Assembly (NCBI GenBank): GCA_052386675.1
Contig: JBQTJX010000030.1
Span: 1 to 64,000 of the forward strand
Direction of reading: 5' to 3'
Origin: RBG-16-66-20 sp052386675
GTDB lineage: Bacteria > Pseudomonadota > Gammaproteobacteria > Burkholderiales > SG8-39
DNA length: 64,000 nucleotides
Below are positions 1 through 8,488 of the stretch, one piece after another (the first letter of the stretch is position 1; every line of letters starts with the position of its first letter). The notes below the pieces were generated by a model. That model ran no database searches, had not been told where the DNA came from, and saw only the letters and a list, made by a program, of their open reading frames with translations. The position numbers and the translations under genes are program-made.

Positions 1-125
1 CCCCCGAACTTCTTGGCCAGGATGTGCGTCATCGCCGCCGTCAGCGTCGTCTTGCCATGATCCACGTGCCCGATCGTCCCAACGTTCAGGTGCGGCTTGG
101 TTCGCTCGAATTTGCCTTTTGCCAT
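1..125 (-). CDS. tuf: Elongation factor Tu, 5' end only
   Basis: Reading leftwards from an ATG at 125, the translation begins MAKGKFERTKPHLNVGTIGH and continues through VDHGKTTLTAA. This is the EF-Tu N-terminus with the G1 P-loop (GHVDHGKT). EF-Tu delivers aminoacyl-tRNA to the ribosome using GTP. Only about 41 of roughly 396 codons are inside the window; the rest lies beyond base 1. Three tRNA genes sit directly upstream on the same strand, the arrangement known for tufB in many proteobacteria, so it is probably transcribed with them. Confidence 0.97.
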   Translation of the reverse strand, partial: MAKGKFERTKPHLNVGTIGHVDHGKTTLTAAMTHILAKKFG

Positions 126-158
126 GACTGAGATGCCTATCTGGATAGCGTTAAGTTG

Positions 159-233
159 TGGTGCCCATGATGCGGATTGAACGCATGACCTCTCCCTTAC
201 CAAGGGAGTGCTCTGCCACTGAGCTACATGGGC
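159..233 (-). tRNA. tRNA-Thr (anticodon GGT)
   Basis: On the minus strand a 75-base cloverleaf starts GCCCATG and ends CATGGGC plus discriminator A and an encoded CCA. The anticodon stem CTCCC/GGGAG closes a TTGGTAA loop, giving anticodon GGT. The T-arm contains GTTCAATCC. It lies 33 bases upstream of tuf. Confidence 0.97.
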
Positions 234-276
234 CGAAAAACGACATCGCATGCGCGCCAACTGCCACGCCGGGCCC

Positions 277-350
277 TGGAGCGGGTGAAGGGAATCGAAC
301 CCTCGTCGTAAGCTTGGAAGGCTTCTGCTCTGCCATTGAGCTACACCCGC
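277..350 (-). tRNA. tRNA-Gly (anticodon TCC)
   Basis: A 74-base cloverleaf on the minus strand with acceptor GCGGGTG/CACCCGC, discriminator T and an encoded CCA. The anticodon loop CTTCCAA gives TCC. The T-arm carries GGTTCGATTCC. It is the middle gene of the Tyr-Gly-Thr tRNA series ahead of tuf. Confidence 0.97.
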
Positions 351-446
351 CTCATTCCTTCACCCCAAAACATCAACCGAAAAAGCCGACCGTTCCATCA
401 CACGTTCCGCCTGCATTCCACCCGCCAATCAAGCCTTCAGGCGCGG

Positions 447-530
447 TGGAGGGGGTTGGATTCGAACCAACGTAGGCGCAAGGCCAACAGATTTACAGTC
501 TGCCCCCTTTAGCCGCTCGGGCACCCCTCC
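447..530 (-). tRNA. tRNA-Tyr (anticodon GTA), CCA not encoded
   Basis: An 84-base class II tRNA (long variable arm) on the minus strand. The acceptor is GGAGGGG/CCCCTCC with discriminator A, and the anticodon loop ACTGTAAAT gives GTA. The three bases after the discriminator read CCG, not CCA, so the tail must be added after transcription, unlike the two neighbouring tRNAs. It is the first gene of the tRNA-tuf transcript. Confidence 0.96.
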
Positions 531-543
531 GGCGGAACCATAA

Positions 544-572
544 ATTATGTTTGGTTTCCGTCAGTTAGTCAA
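544..572 (-). promoter_or_regulatory. sigma-70 promoter of the tRNA-tuf transcript
   Basis: On the minus strand TTGACT (572-567), a 17-base spacer and CATAAT (549-544) form a near-consensus -35/-10 pair. The predicted start of transcription is near 537, about 7 bases ahead of tRNA-Tyr. Strength and position fit a stable-RNA operon. Confidence 0.8.
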
Positions 573-757
573 CATCCATAGAATCCCTCCCTGTAGCCGG
601 ACGCGAACCGGTCCCGCTTCACCCGGCAGGATTAAGGCGCCTATAATCAAACGGTTGTGGAGTAGCCGCCCAATTCACGACCTTGCTTGAACTCCAGGCA
701 GGGGGGTTATGATTCGCGTTCAGGGGCGTGCCCTACTGCCCCGCGGGAGATGTTCCT

Positions 758-1447
758 TTGCGCTTGGCGATCCTCGAAGACGACCCGGACCAGCTCGCGC
801 TGCTGCAGCGCTGGCTGACGCAGGACGGGCATGACGTGCACGGCTACCAGAGCGGACGCGAGGTGATGACGCGTTCGGCCAGGGAAAGCTTCGACCTGTT
901 CATCCTCGACTGGCAGGTGCCGGACATTGCCGGCATCGACGTCCTGCAGTGGCTACGCGCCAACGTCTCGCAGAAGGTTCCGGTCCTGTTCGTCACGGTG
1001 CGTGATTCCGAGCAGGACATCGTGTTCGCGCTGGAGAACGGCGCCGACGACTACGTCGTCAAGCCGGCGCGACAGAACGAGTTGCTGGCACGGGTACATG
1101 CGCTGCTGCGCCGCGCCTATCCGAAGGAGGAGGAGACGAGGCTTTCGTTCCCGCCATATGAGATCGATACCCAGCGCGGCGAAATCCTGCGCGCCGGCGC
1201 CAGGATTGAATTGACGCCCAAGGAATTCGACCTTGCTGTCGTGCTGTTTCGGAACATCGGGCGGCTGCTGTCGCGCGGGCACCTGCAGGAAACGGTCTGG
1301 GGGCGCACCGGCGACCTCAACACCCGCACCGTGGACACGCATATCAGTCAGGTGCGCAAGAAACTGGACCTGCGCCAGGAAACCGGATTCCGCGTGGTGC
1401 CGATCTATAACTTCGGCTACCGACTGGAGCAGTTGGCGGCGGCTTGA
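758..1447 (+). CDS. OmpR/PhoB-type response regulator
   Basis: A two-domain response regulator of 229 residues. The receiver domain (about 1-120) has the acidic pair ED-D near residues 7-9, the phospho-acceptor Asp51 (FILDW) and the conserved Lys in YVVKPA. The C-terminal winged helix (about 130-225) contains TPKEFDLAVVLF and RTVDTHISQVRKKL, typical of OmpR-family DNA binding. TTG at 758 is chosen because GGGAGA lies 7 bases upstream; a GTG at 728 would add ten residues that do not fit the family. No histidine kinase is adjacent, so its partner is unknown. It is convergent with the msh cluster (7-base gap), which does not show that it controls the pilus. Confidence 0.9.
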   Translation: MRLAILEDDPDQLALLQRWLTQDGHDVHGYQSGREVMTRSARESFDLFILDWQVPDIAGIDVLQWLRANVSQKVPVLFVTVRDSEQDIVFALENGADDYVVKPARQNELLARVHALLRRAYPKEEETRLSFPPYEIDTQRGEILRAGARIELTPKEFDLAVVLFRNIGRLLSRGHLQETVWGRTGDLNTRTVDTHISQVRKKLDLRQETGFRVVPIYNFGYRLEQLAAA

Positions 1448-1453
1448 GGCGTT

Positions 1454-2662
1454 TCAGCGCAGCGCACGCAGGCGCTGCTCGGCGAATCCCCTTAGTTCCT
1501 CGGACAAGGCGCCGGCTTCCAGCGCATGGCGAAACGACTGCGCCGCCTCGGCCCTCTTGTCCAGCGCCTCGAAAGAAATCCCCAGCCCGATCCAGGCCTG
1601 TGCATTGAGCCCATGCATGCTCAACGCGGACTGGTACGCCTCGACGGCCTCGGCATGGCGCTTGAGGCGCTGGAGGATCGTGGCGCGCAGCACCTGATAG
1701 TCAACATTTCCGGTCGCCGCTCCGCCGGCGCCCTGCATGGCCGCGAGCGCCGCCGCGTACTCCCGACGCTCCGCAAGGATTCGGGCAAGGACCGTCGCAA
1801 ACTGCACGTTCGCGGGATTGAACGCCAGTCCCTCCTGCAGCAGCCGGCGCGCATCGTCAACCCTGCCCCCTTCGATGCGCAGCGCGACCAACGCCTGGCG
1901 TGCGGCCTCGTGCGAAGAATCGATTGCGACCGCCGCGGCGAAGGCGTCATCGGCTTCGCTGCCACGGCCCTGGCCCAGCAAGGCAACTGCACGCCGGAAC
2001 TCCGCTTCCGCCCTTTCCGACGGCGTCAGCGCCCTGTTCTGCTTTACAACCCGCCCGCTGGGCGCAGTAGGCGAGGCGATAATCCTCGCCTGCGGGACGT
2101 CGAGACCCAGCTTGCGATCCTGCGCTGCCGGCGCCGAACTGGCTGCCGCCGGAGCGGCCGGTTTGGCCACCATCGTGACCGCCGTCGCGGGCGCCGCCCT
2201 AGTAGCTGGAGAGGGCGCGCTCGCCGCAGGTGACGCAGGCTTTCCCACCGCCTTGGCAGGCGCGATCTCGGGAACAGGAACCTGCAAGTCCGTCGCCAGG
2301 CGCATCGGCTCGACGAGCGGCGCGCGCGCCTTGGCTGGCTCATCCGGATTCCGTTCACCATCCTTCCCGACTTCCTTGTTCTGCTCCGCTTCCACCTTGG
2401 CGGTGAACGACCCGCGCCTTGCATCCTCCGCCGCCAGAATCGCCCTTTCCGAAACCAGCTCCCGGGGCTGCAGCTGCCACGCCACCCAACCGACCCAGGC
2501 GAGCGCGCAAACCATGAGGGCGGCGACCAGGCGCCAGAACCACTCCCGTTCACCTGCGATCGGCGCGGCGACCGTACGAACCTCCGGCGCGGTCGGCGCT
2601 CCATCGACCGCCAGCCCCTGGCGACGGTCGAGTTCCTGCAGCATGCGGTTGATCACGCTCAT
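1454..2662 (-). CDS. mshN: MSHA biogenesis protein MshN, TPR protein
   Basis: 402 residues opening MSVINRMLQELDRRQ, the signature start of MshN-type proteins. One membrane segment lies at about 41-62 (FWRLVAALMVCALAWVGWVAW). A long Ala/Pro-rich linker follows, then tetratricopeptide-like repeats from about residue 215 to the end, so the bulk should be periplasmic. In MSHA systems this is an accessory assembly protein that probably scaffolds the secretin or alignment complex. It is the last gene of the mshI-to-mshN run, 9 bases after mshM. The product name rests on the N-terminal motif, domain layout and synteny. Confidence 0.85.
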   Translation of the reverse strand: MSVINRMLQELDRRQGLAVDGAPTAPEVRTVAAPIAGEREWFWRLVAALMVCALAWVGWVAWQLQPRELVSERAILAAEDARRGSFTAKVEAEQNKEVGKDGERNPDEPAKARAPLVEPMRLATDLQVPVPEIAPAKAVGKPASPAASAPSPATRAAPATAVTMVAKPAAPAAASSAPAAQDRKLGLDVPQARIIASPTAPSGRVVKQNRALTPSERAEAEFRRAVALLGQGRGSEADDAFAAAVAIDSSHEAARQALVALRIEGGRVDDARRLLQEGLAFNPANVQFATVLARILAERREYAAALAAMQGAGGAATGNVDYQVLRATILQRLKRHAEAVEAYQSALSMHGLNAQAWIGLGISFEALDKRAEAAQSFRHALEAGALSEELRGFAEQRLRALR

Positions 2663-2671
2663 GGCAACGCT

Positions 2672-3535
2672 TCAGTGCGCCGGACGACCGGACGGGCGCC
2701 ACGACCACCAGCGCCTCGGGGCCGCCGCCGCAGGCGTGTCACTTGCGGCAAACCGCACATGGCGCGAGCCGATCGACGCCGCGCCGTCGCCGAAAGCAAG
2801 CAGTAGCGACTTGTGCGCAAGCACGTTCACCAGGCGTGGGACGCCGCGGCTGGACTGGTGAAGCACACGCATCGCGGCCGGTTCGAACAGTGATGCGCCC
2901 GAATATCCGGCGACGACGAGGCGGTGCGAAAGGTAGGCTGCGACTTCCTCCGCCGCGAGCCCCCGCAGCTCGTGCTGGAACGTGATCCGCTGCAACAACT
3001 GCCGGATGGAGACGTTCGCCAGCTTCCGGTCCAACTCGGGCTGGCCGAACATGACGACCTGCAGGAGCTTGCGTTTCTCGGTCTCGAGGTTCGTCAGCAA
3101 TCGCACAGCTTCGAGCGTCTCGATCGGCATGGCCTGGCATTCGTCCATGCACAGCACTACCCGCTTGCGCGCGCGCGCCAGGTCGAGCAGCGTGCGCCCA
3201 ATCGACTTCAGCAGGTGATGCTGGTCGGACTCGCGCCCGGCGGGCGCGCCAAGCTCCTCCGCGAGCGCCACCAGCAGACCGCGGGGATCGAGCATCGGAT
3301 TGGGGATGTATGCCGTAACCCAATCGGCGCCAAGCGTGGCGAGGAACTTGCGGCAGAGCAGGGTCTTCCCCGTCCCGACCTCGCCCGTGATCTTGATGAA
3401 TCCTTCGCCATTGGCAACCGCGACCAGCAGGGTGTTGAGCGCCTCCTGCGTGCTGCGCCCGGCGTAGAAGAAGCTCGTGTCCGGAGTGATGCCGAACGGC
3501 AACTCGCGCAAACCGAAATGGCGGAGATAGTTCAA
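2672..3535 (-). CDS. mshM: MSHA biogenesis ATPase MshM (ExeA-like AAA protein)
   Basis: 287 residues starting MNYLRHFGLRELPFGITPD, typical of the ExeA/MshM family. Walker A is GEVGTGKT at 51-58 and Walker B is VVLCMDECQ at about 142-150. ExeA-type ATPases help place secretins, and here the gene follows the secretin gene directly. The TTG start at 3535 overlaps the mshL stop in a TTGA, implying translational coupling. The protein lacks the periplasmic peptidoglycan-binding extension of full ExeA, which matches the shorter MshM form. Confidence 0.88.
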   Translation of the reverse strand: MNYLRHFGLRELPFGITPDTSFFYAGRSTQEALNTLLVAVANGEGFIKITGEVGTGKTLLCRKFLATLGADWVTAYIPNPMLDPRGLLVALAEELGAPAGRESDQHHLLKSIGRTLLDLARARKRVVLCMDECQAMPIETLEAVRLLTNLETEKRKLLQVVMFGQPELDRKLANVSIRQLLQRITFQHELRGLAAEEVAAYLSHRLVVAGYSGASLFEPAAMRVLHQSSRGVPRLVNVLAHKSLLLAFGDGAASIGSRHVRFAASDTPAAAAPRRWWSWRPSGRPAH

Positions 3536-5268
3536 CGCTGCGGCTGCCTGGCGGGTTGCGTCCGGTGCATTTCGTGCAACCGCTCGGCCGACTCGCGCGC
3601 ACCCTCTTCCCAGTCTCGGTCGCCCTGGATTACGGTGGGCTTGAGCAGGATCACCAGCTCCTTCTTGCGGGACTGCCGGTTCGCGTTGCGTGCCGGGTCA
3701 CCGACGCCTGGAATGCCGCCCCTGAAGTCGCGCACATCCACGCTCATCAGGCCGCCAATGGCCACGATGTTGCCGTCCGAGACACGGACGATGGTATCGG
3801 TTTCGCTGATCGTGCTGCGGGCAAGCGGAAGGGTGATGGACGGAATCGTGCCGCCAAGATTGACGACCCGCTGGCTTTCCGTGACCTCGCTGACTGAAGG
3901 GTGGACGTGGAGCATGATGCTCCCGGTCTGGTCGATCTGCGGAGTCACGTCGAGCACGATGCCCGAAAAGAACGGTGCCACGGTAACCGTCGGCGTTTGC
4001 TGCGTAGTCGTTCCTGTCGTAGACGTCACTGTCGACACGTTGGTGACGAAAAACTCATCCGTTCCCACTTTCAGGACCGCCTTTTGATTGTTCAGCGTCG
4101 CAACCCGCGGGCTGGAGAGCACTTGCACGTTTCCGTGTGATTCGAGGAACTGGATCAGCGCCGCGAAGTTCGATGTCTGCAGGGCGAGGCCAAACAGCGC
4201 CGCGGCGGGATTGGACGCGGCGAGCGTGGATCCGGCAACCGAGGCGATGCGAGCGGCGGTGTCCACGGTCTGCCCGCCGCCGGTCAGCGGAGTGGGAGAG
4301 CCGCGGCTCGAAAGCTGGGTTCCGGCACCGCCACTGCTCGCCTGTCCGACGGCAATGTTCGGCCCTGAATTGCGGAAAGCGGACCAGTTGATGCCCGACT
4401 GGAAGCCCTCCGAAAGCGTCACTTCGATGATCTTGGCCTCGAGCATCACCTGACGCTCGATCGCAAGCTTCGTCTCGCGCAGATAATGCTCGACGGCACG
4501 CAGTTCCGAGGGCATCGCGCGCACGACGATCACACCCGAATGCGGGCTCACCACGACGCTGCGGCCATCCGCTGCGCCAATGATGGCGGTCAGGGACGTC
4601 CGCAATTCCGTCCAGAAATCGCTGGTCTGCTGCGTCGAGATACGGCTCGAATCAAGCGTCCGCGTGACCGGCGCGGTGCCGCCGGGGAGCGCGCCCGGGG
4701 TGGCGTTCGCCGCCGACGCGGGCTGGGGTGCGCCGCTTTGTCCGCTGGTGTCCGTCACCGAGCCTGACTGCACGCGGACGTCGGTGGAGCCACGCCGGAG
4801 ACCGGTGAGGTAATTGACCCGGTAGACCCGACTCTGCATGCCGGCGGGCTGCACCGTGATGCGCGCGCCCTCGATCGAATACTCGTAGCCATAAAGGCCG
4901 CGCAGCGAGTCCAGCGCCTCGCGCACCGTCACGTCCTTCAGGTTGATCGTCAGCGATCCGCTGACGCCAGGATGGAGCAGCATGCTGTAGCGGGTACCCG
5001 AAACCAGAGACATGAACACCTGCTGCGCAGGCGCATTGCTGACGGAAAGATCAAAACGCGCCTCAATCGGTTGCCCGCGCACGGACGGCATTTCGATCCT
5101 CAGCGGGGGCAGCAAGGCCTCGTCGATCGCCGGGGCGGGCGCCGTCGCCTTGCGCTCAGCGGCCTTCGCGAGCTCGCGCGCAATCTGGGGCTCGACCTTG
5201 TCAGGAGGCGCCGGAGGCAGGGCACAACCGGCAAGGCCGATGGCTGCGAGCGCCAACAATCTCTTCAT
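3532..5268 (-). CDS. mshL: MSHA outer-membrane secretin MshL
   Basis: 578 residues forming the outer-membrane pore through which the pilus passes. A lipoprotein signal with lipobox LAGC puts the lipidated Cys at residue 15. A short N-terminal secretin/TonB-like domain (about 60-130) is followed by N-domains and the C-terminal secretin beta domain, which includes VQVLSSPRVATLNNQKAVLKVG and VLDVTPQI. Good AGGAG upstream. Its start overlaps mshK in ATGA and its stop overlaps mshM. Length agrees with MshL/PilQ-like secretins of MSHA systems. Confidence 0.93.
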   Translation of the reverse strand: MKRLLALAAIGLAGCALPPAPPDKVEPQIARELAKAAERKATAPAPAIDEALLPPLRIEMPSVRGQPIEARFDLSVSNAPAQQVFMSLVSGTRYSMLLHPGVSGSLTINLKDVTVREALDSLRGLYGYEYSIEGARITVQPAGMQSRVYRVNYLTGLRRGSTDVRVQSGSVTDTSGQSGAPQPASAANATPGALPGGTAPVTRTLDSSRISTQQTSDFWTELRTSLTAIIGAADGRSVVVSPHSGVIVVRAMPSELRAVEHYLRETKLAIERQVMLEAKIIEVTLSEGFQSGINWSAFRNSGPNIAVGQASSGGAGTQLSSRGSPTPLTGGGQTVDTAARIASVAGSTLAASNPAAALFGLALQTSNFAALIQFLESHGNVQVLSSPRVATLNNQKAVLKVGTDEFFVTNVSTVTSTTGTTTQQTPTVTVAPFFSGIVLDVTPQIDQTGSIMLHVHPSVSEVTESQRVVNLGGTIPSITLPLARSTISETDTIVRVSDGNIVAIGGLMSVDVRDFRGGIPGVGDPARNANRQSRKKELVILLKPTVIQGDRDWEEGARESAERLHEMHRTQPARQPQR

Positions 5269-5636
5269 TTCCCTGCTCCTTTGTGCGCGACGCCGACTCT
5301 GCCAGCAGGGCGTGAGACGCGCTTTTCCACGTCAGCGTACAGCTTCAGCGTCTGCCTCTCCTGCCCGGCCTGCAGCACGACTTCGCCCTCTGAAATGCGT
5401 ACGACCCTGAATTCGCCGTACATGCCGCCCAAGGGCACCGTCTGCCCGCCGATCACGGCGACCCGCCGATTGGGCGCGATCAGGACCGATTGCAGGCGCG
5501 GGCCCTCCGGCGCCCCAGTCGCGGAGTCGGTCCCGCCTGGCGTCGCACCCGGCGGCTGCGTCGGATCGGCGAACGGCGCCGCCTGCGCACCGGAGCACGC
5601 CAGCCAGGCCATGATCAGAAGGGCGCGCGTTCTCAT
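5265..5636 (-). CDS. mshK: MSHA biogenesis protein MshK (small periplasmic protein)
   Basis: 123 residues with a Sec signal peptide (about 1-19, ending AQA) followed by APFADPTQPP, the DPTxPP motif seen in MshK and in PilP/GspC-like periplasmic proteins. A short beta-rich region follows (ALIAPNRRVAVIGGQTV-type pattern), resembling the HR domain that contacts secretins. It overlaps mshJ and mshL by ATGA at both ends. Identity rests on motif, size and position. Confidence 0.8.
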   Translation of the reverse strand: MRTRALLIMAWLACSGAQAAPFADPTQPPGATPGGTDSATGAPEGPRLQSVLIAPNRRVAVIGGQTVPLGGMYGEFRVVRISEGEVVLQAGQERQTLKLYADVEKRVSRPAGRVGVAHKGAGK

Positions 5637-6265
5637 ACGACCAGCCAGGCCCTGTCCAGGCTGACCGTGTAGACCACCAGCTTCAGCCGCGCTGTCGGAT
5701 GGTTGATCACGTCCAACTCAGCCTTGCCCCAGTAGAGCTGCATGGGCAGGCGCTCGAGCGCCGACAGGTAGTCGAACAGTTCGACGTAGGTGCCGGTCAC
5801 AGTCAACTCGACGCCGTGCCTGAACACGCGCTTTCCGCCATCGATCACGGAGACCGGAAGCGTCTTCAGCTCGACCAGTTCGAGGCGCTTGTTGCGCTGG
5901 AGCATCTCGTCCAGAACCTCCCTGACGCGTTCCGGCGCGGTAAAGCGCTGTTGCTCGGCCAGGACGCGCGCTTCAATCGAGGCGAGTTCAGCGCGCAAAG
6001 CAACCGCGCGCTTGCCCATCAGCAGATTCGGATTCACGTCCTCCATTGCGGCAAGGCGGCGCAACTCGACCTGGATCGTGTTCAATTCGCTCTGCCGCTG
6101 GCTCGTCTCCGATGCAAGCTGACGCTGGCGCGACCGCAACGGATCAATCAAGGCCAGATTTACGATGAGAACCACCACCAATGTCATTGCGAGGAAAATG
6201 AGCACGCGCTCGCGCAGGCTCGCGGAGTCGATCCGTTCCAGCTGGCGGGACAGCGTGCTCTTCAT
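5633..6265 (-). CDS. mshJ: MSHA biogenesis protein MshJ (PilO-like)
   Basis: 210 residues with one N-terminal membrane helix at about 20-41 (RVLIFLAMTLVVVLIVNLALI). A coiled-coil stretch (about 45-110) and a ferredoxin-like C-terminal domain follow, the architecture of PilO/GspM alignment proteins. With the PilN-like protein encoded just upstream it should link the inner-membrane platform to the secretin. ATGA overlaps on both sides show a tightly coupled mshI-J-K-L-M string. Confidence 0.85.
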   Translation of the reverse strand: MKSTLSRQLERIDSASLRERVLIFLAMTLVVVLIVNLALIDPLRSRQRQLASETSQRQSELNTIQVELRRLAAMEDVNPNLLMGKRAVALRAELASIEARVLAEQQRFTAPERVREVLDEMLQRNKRLELVELKTLPVSVIDGGKRVFRHGVELTVTGTYVELFDYLSALERLPMQLYWGKAELDVINHPTARLKLVVYTVSLDRAWLVV

Positions 6266-6966
6266 GATTTGCCCGCCTTGGACGGACCCTTCTCGGACTC
6301 CGGCACGCGCAACGGCGCCATGATGCTGAAATCGACGAAGCGAGACGCTTCCGGCCGCGGCGCCGGCTTGGAACCGGCGGTAGCGGGCGACGCGGACGGA
6401 GTCGTGGCCGGACCGGCTTCCTTCGCGGTCAGCTTGAGCTCGGTAACCTGTCGGCCCCGCATCACCTCTTCACGATTCAGAGCGCGAAAATAGACCGGCA
6501 CCAGGTCCGGGTGCAACACCCGTCCGTTCACGCGCAAGTCGTTGCCACCTTCGCCAATTGCAAATCCAGTCAGCCAGACACCCGGGGTTGCCTGCCTTCC
6601 AAAGGCCGCAAAGTAGCGCGCGATCCCTTCGCTGTTGCCAAGCTGCCCGGTTGTCAGCGTGTCAAGCAGCCCCTGACGTGATCTGACGGCAGCCTCCAGC
6701 CGCGAAACCTCTGCCTCAAGCGACTTGCTCCGGGCATTGCCCGCAAAGCGCGCCCCGAGAGCGACCATCTGCTCGCGCTGCGCCGCGATCTGGGACGCGT
6801 AATCCTTCGAAAGCCGTTCGGCCTGGCGCGTCTGCATCGCGGAGTAGGCGTATATCCCTGCCAGCCCGAGCGCCACCAGCCCGAGAGCCTGTGCCATCGT
6901 GCGGGCGGAAAAAAGCTTCTCCTGCTTCAGGAAAAGCGGATTGTAGAGGTTGATCTGCTGGCTCAT
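6262..6966 (-). CDS. PilN-like pilus alignment protein of the MSHA system
   Basis: 234 residues from the ATG at 6966; an upstream extension to 7011 lacks family features and overlaps mshI. The start MSQQINLYNPLF is typical of PilN/GspL-C proteins. One membrane helix at about 22-42 is followed by a coiled coil and a periplasmic domain. A charged Pro/Ala tail ends the protein. MSHA clusters often carry a second mshI-like gene here (called mshI2 in some genomes). It would pair with MshJ as PilN pairs with PilO. Confidence 0.82.
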   Translation of the reverse strand: MSQQINLYNPLFLKQEKLFSARTMAQALGLVALGLAGIYAYSAMQTRQAERLSKDYASQIAAQREQMVALGARFAGNARSKSLEAEVSRLEAAVRSRQGLLDTLTTGQLGNSEGIARYFAAFGRQATPGVWLTGFAIGEGGNDLRVNGRVLHPDLVPVYFRALNREEVMRGRQVTELKLTAKEAGPATTPSASPATAGSKPAPRPEASRFVDFSIMAPLRVPESEKGPSKAGKS

Positions 6967-6973
6967 GCCCGGC

Positions 6974-7915
6974 TCACAGCGCCTTCTCCTCGAGCCGGAG
7001 CGACGCGCCAAGGAGATGGAACATCCGCCACTCGCCTTCCGCGTCGAGCGAAACCCCGGCGTCGTAGCCGACCGCCTCGCCCAGCTTCACGGATTCGACC
7101 GGCAGGCCGAGGTTCTGCGCGAGATGCCCGGACAAACCACTCGCCGCCGGCTCGGGCCCCAGCAACAGCTTCTCGATCGCGACAAACGGAAACTGACGGT
7201 CAAAATGATCGAAGGTTCGCTGCACTTCGAGCGCGATGCGTCCGAGGAGATCATCGCGCGCTTCGCCCTGCGCAGAGAGCAGTTGCTTCATACCGATCTC
7301 GATGCGGCGCGCAAGATAGAGCTCGCCGCGAAAATTGATCGTCAGCAGCCCGTTGCGCTCTCCGACGTGAAGCAGCGCAACACCGCGATTGCCCGATTCG
7401 TAAAGCGTCGCCACATTGCGCTGCGCGGTTTCCTCGACCTCGATCACCTTGAGCGGGATCTTCGCGGCCTCAAAGCGCCCGATGCATTCGAGGATCAGCG
7501 CGTTCTGCGCGGCAATCGCGTACATGTAATGCGTACGGCCACCGCCGCCCGGGTCGGGCGGAACGTCGAGGACATCGATCGTCGCGTCATCCACATGGTA
7601 GTCAAGCAGGTCCTTGACGCGCCAGCGGATCGCAGTACGCAGTTCAATTTGAGGAACATTCGGGGCCTCGACCTGGAGGACCTGGTACTGGCCCTGCTCG
7701 AGCAGGGTCGAGCACTGGTAGCGAGAGAATCCCAGCTCCCGCGCGACCCGGTCCGCGCCTTCGAACTCGCCAGCAAGCGCCTGGGTACCACAGCGCAGGA
7801 TGGTGCACTTCCCGCCGCCATTGCGCCGGCCGTGAACATAGCTGAGCGCGCCCGGTCGCATGGATATCGAGAGCCAGCCCTGCTCGGTTTTTTCGCGCTT
7901 CAGGCCCCAACCCAT
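6974..7915 (-). CDS. mshI: MSHA biogenesis protein MshI (PilM-like actin fold)
   Basis: 313 residues beginning MGWGLKREKTEQGWLSISMRPG, the short cytoplasmic PilM/MshI type with an actin-like ATPase fold. The middle has YMYAIAAQNALI and the Val/Glu-rich core expected of the family. It would sit on the cytoplasmic face and bind the N-terminus of the PilN-like protein encoded next. It is the first gene of a coupled run to mshN, following an AT-rich promoter region. Confidence 0.85.
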   Translation of the reverse strand: MGWGLKREKTEQGWLSISMRPGALSYVHGRRNGGGKCTILRCGTQALAGEFEGADRVARELGFSRYQCSTLLEQGQYQVLQVEAPNVPQIELRTAIRWRVKDLLDYHVDDATIDVLDVPPDPGGGGRTHYMYAIAAQNALILECIGRFEAAKIPLKVIEVEETAQRNVATLYESGNRGVALLHVGERNGLLTINFRGELYLARRIEIGMKQLLSAQGEARDDLLGRIALEVQRTFDHFDRQFPFVAIEKLLLGPEPAASGLSGHLAQNLGLPVESVKLGEAVGYDAGVSLDAEGEWRMFHLLGASLRLEEKAL

Positions 7916-7948
7916 GGTCAGACTTTTTCCAATTTATCGTTGGACATC

Positions 7949-7977
7949 AAATTAATAGAATAAGCGCTTGTTGTCAA
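7949..7977 (-). promoter_or_regulatory. Candidate promoter for mshI-mshN
   Basis: The 111-base gap between mshP and mshI is unusually AT-rich for this window. Reading leftwards, TTGACA (7977-7972) is a perfect -35. An ATTAAT/TAATTT stretch about 15-17 bases on can act as a -10, but its match is only moderate. It would allow the second half of the msh cluster to be expressed separately from the pilin half. Confidence 0.5.
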
Positions 7978-8026
7978 TGAAGAATTTGTCGATGCAGGGG
8001 GGTGCTGTCGGACAATAGGGAAAAAT

Positions 8027-8488
8027 TTATCTCGTAAGCGTCAACTGCAGTTGGCGCTCAACATACGTTGGCGAAACACCAGCCGCCGGCTCAGGGCAGG
8101 TGCCGCTGTTACATCCGGTCGCGGTCAGGCGGTAGATCGAGACCGGAGAGGATCCTTCGGTCTCCGGACCGAATACCTGGCAGGTTACCGCGACCCTGAA
8201 TCCCGCCAGTCCGCCTGCGAACACGATTACCTCGGTACTTGCGTCGGTGCAGCGGGTTGTAGCGAAGTTGCCGGCAGGGTTCTCCAGTACCTGGAACGCG
8301 CCCCACTCGATGCCTGCGCGTGCCGCCTGATAGGCCCGACTTCCCTGCTCGTCCTGCACCCCGGCCTCAACCTGCGCGGTGGAGACCGTGAGCATATAGG
8401 CGCCAATCGCCGCGAGGCTGACAAGCATGAACAACGCAAGGATGAGCGCGAAACCGGCGGCGTGGCGCGGCGGCGGGCGGCGAATCAC
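8027..8488 (-). CDS. mshP: MSHA minor prepilin-like protein MshP
   Basis: 153 residues from a GTG at 8488 that overlaps the mshO stop (GTGA). The N-terminus RRPPPRHAAGFALILALFML is a type IV prepilin leader with a long hydrophobic helix. The usual Glu at mature position 5 is a Leu, as in MshP/PilX/GspK-like minor pilins. Two Cys pairs lie in the C-terminal half. It is probably a tip or initiation component of the pilus. Confidence 0.82.
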   Translation of the reverse strand: MIRRPPPRHAAGFALILALFMLVSLAAIGAYMLTVSTAQVEAGVQDEQGSRAYQAARAGIEWGAFQVLENPAGNFATTRCTDASTEVIVFAGGLAGFRVAVTCQVFGPETEGSSPVSIYRLTATGCNSGTCPEPAAGVSPTYVERQLQLTLTR

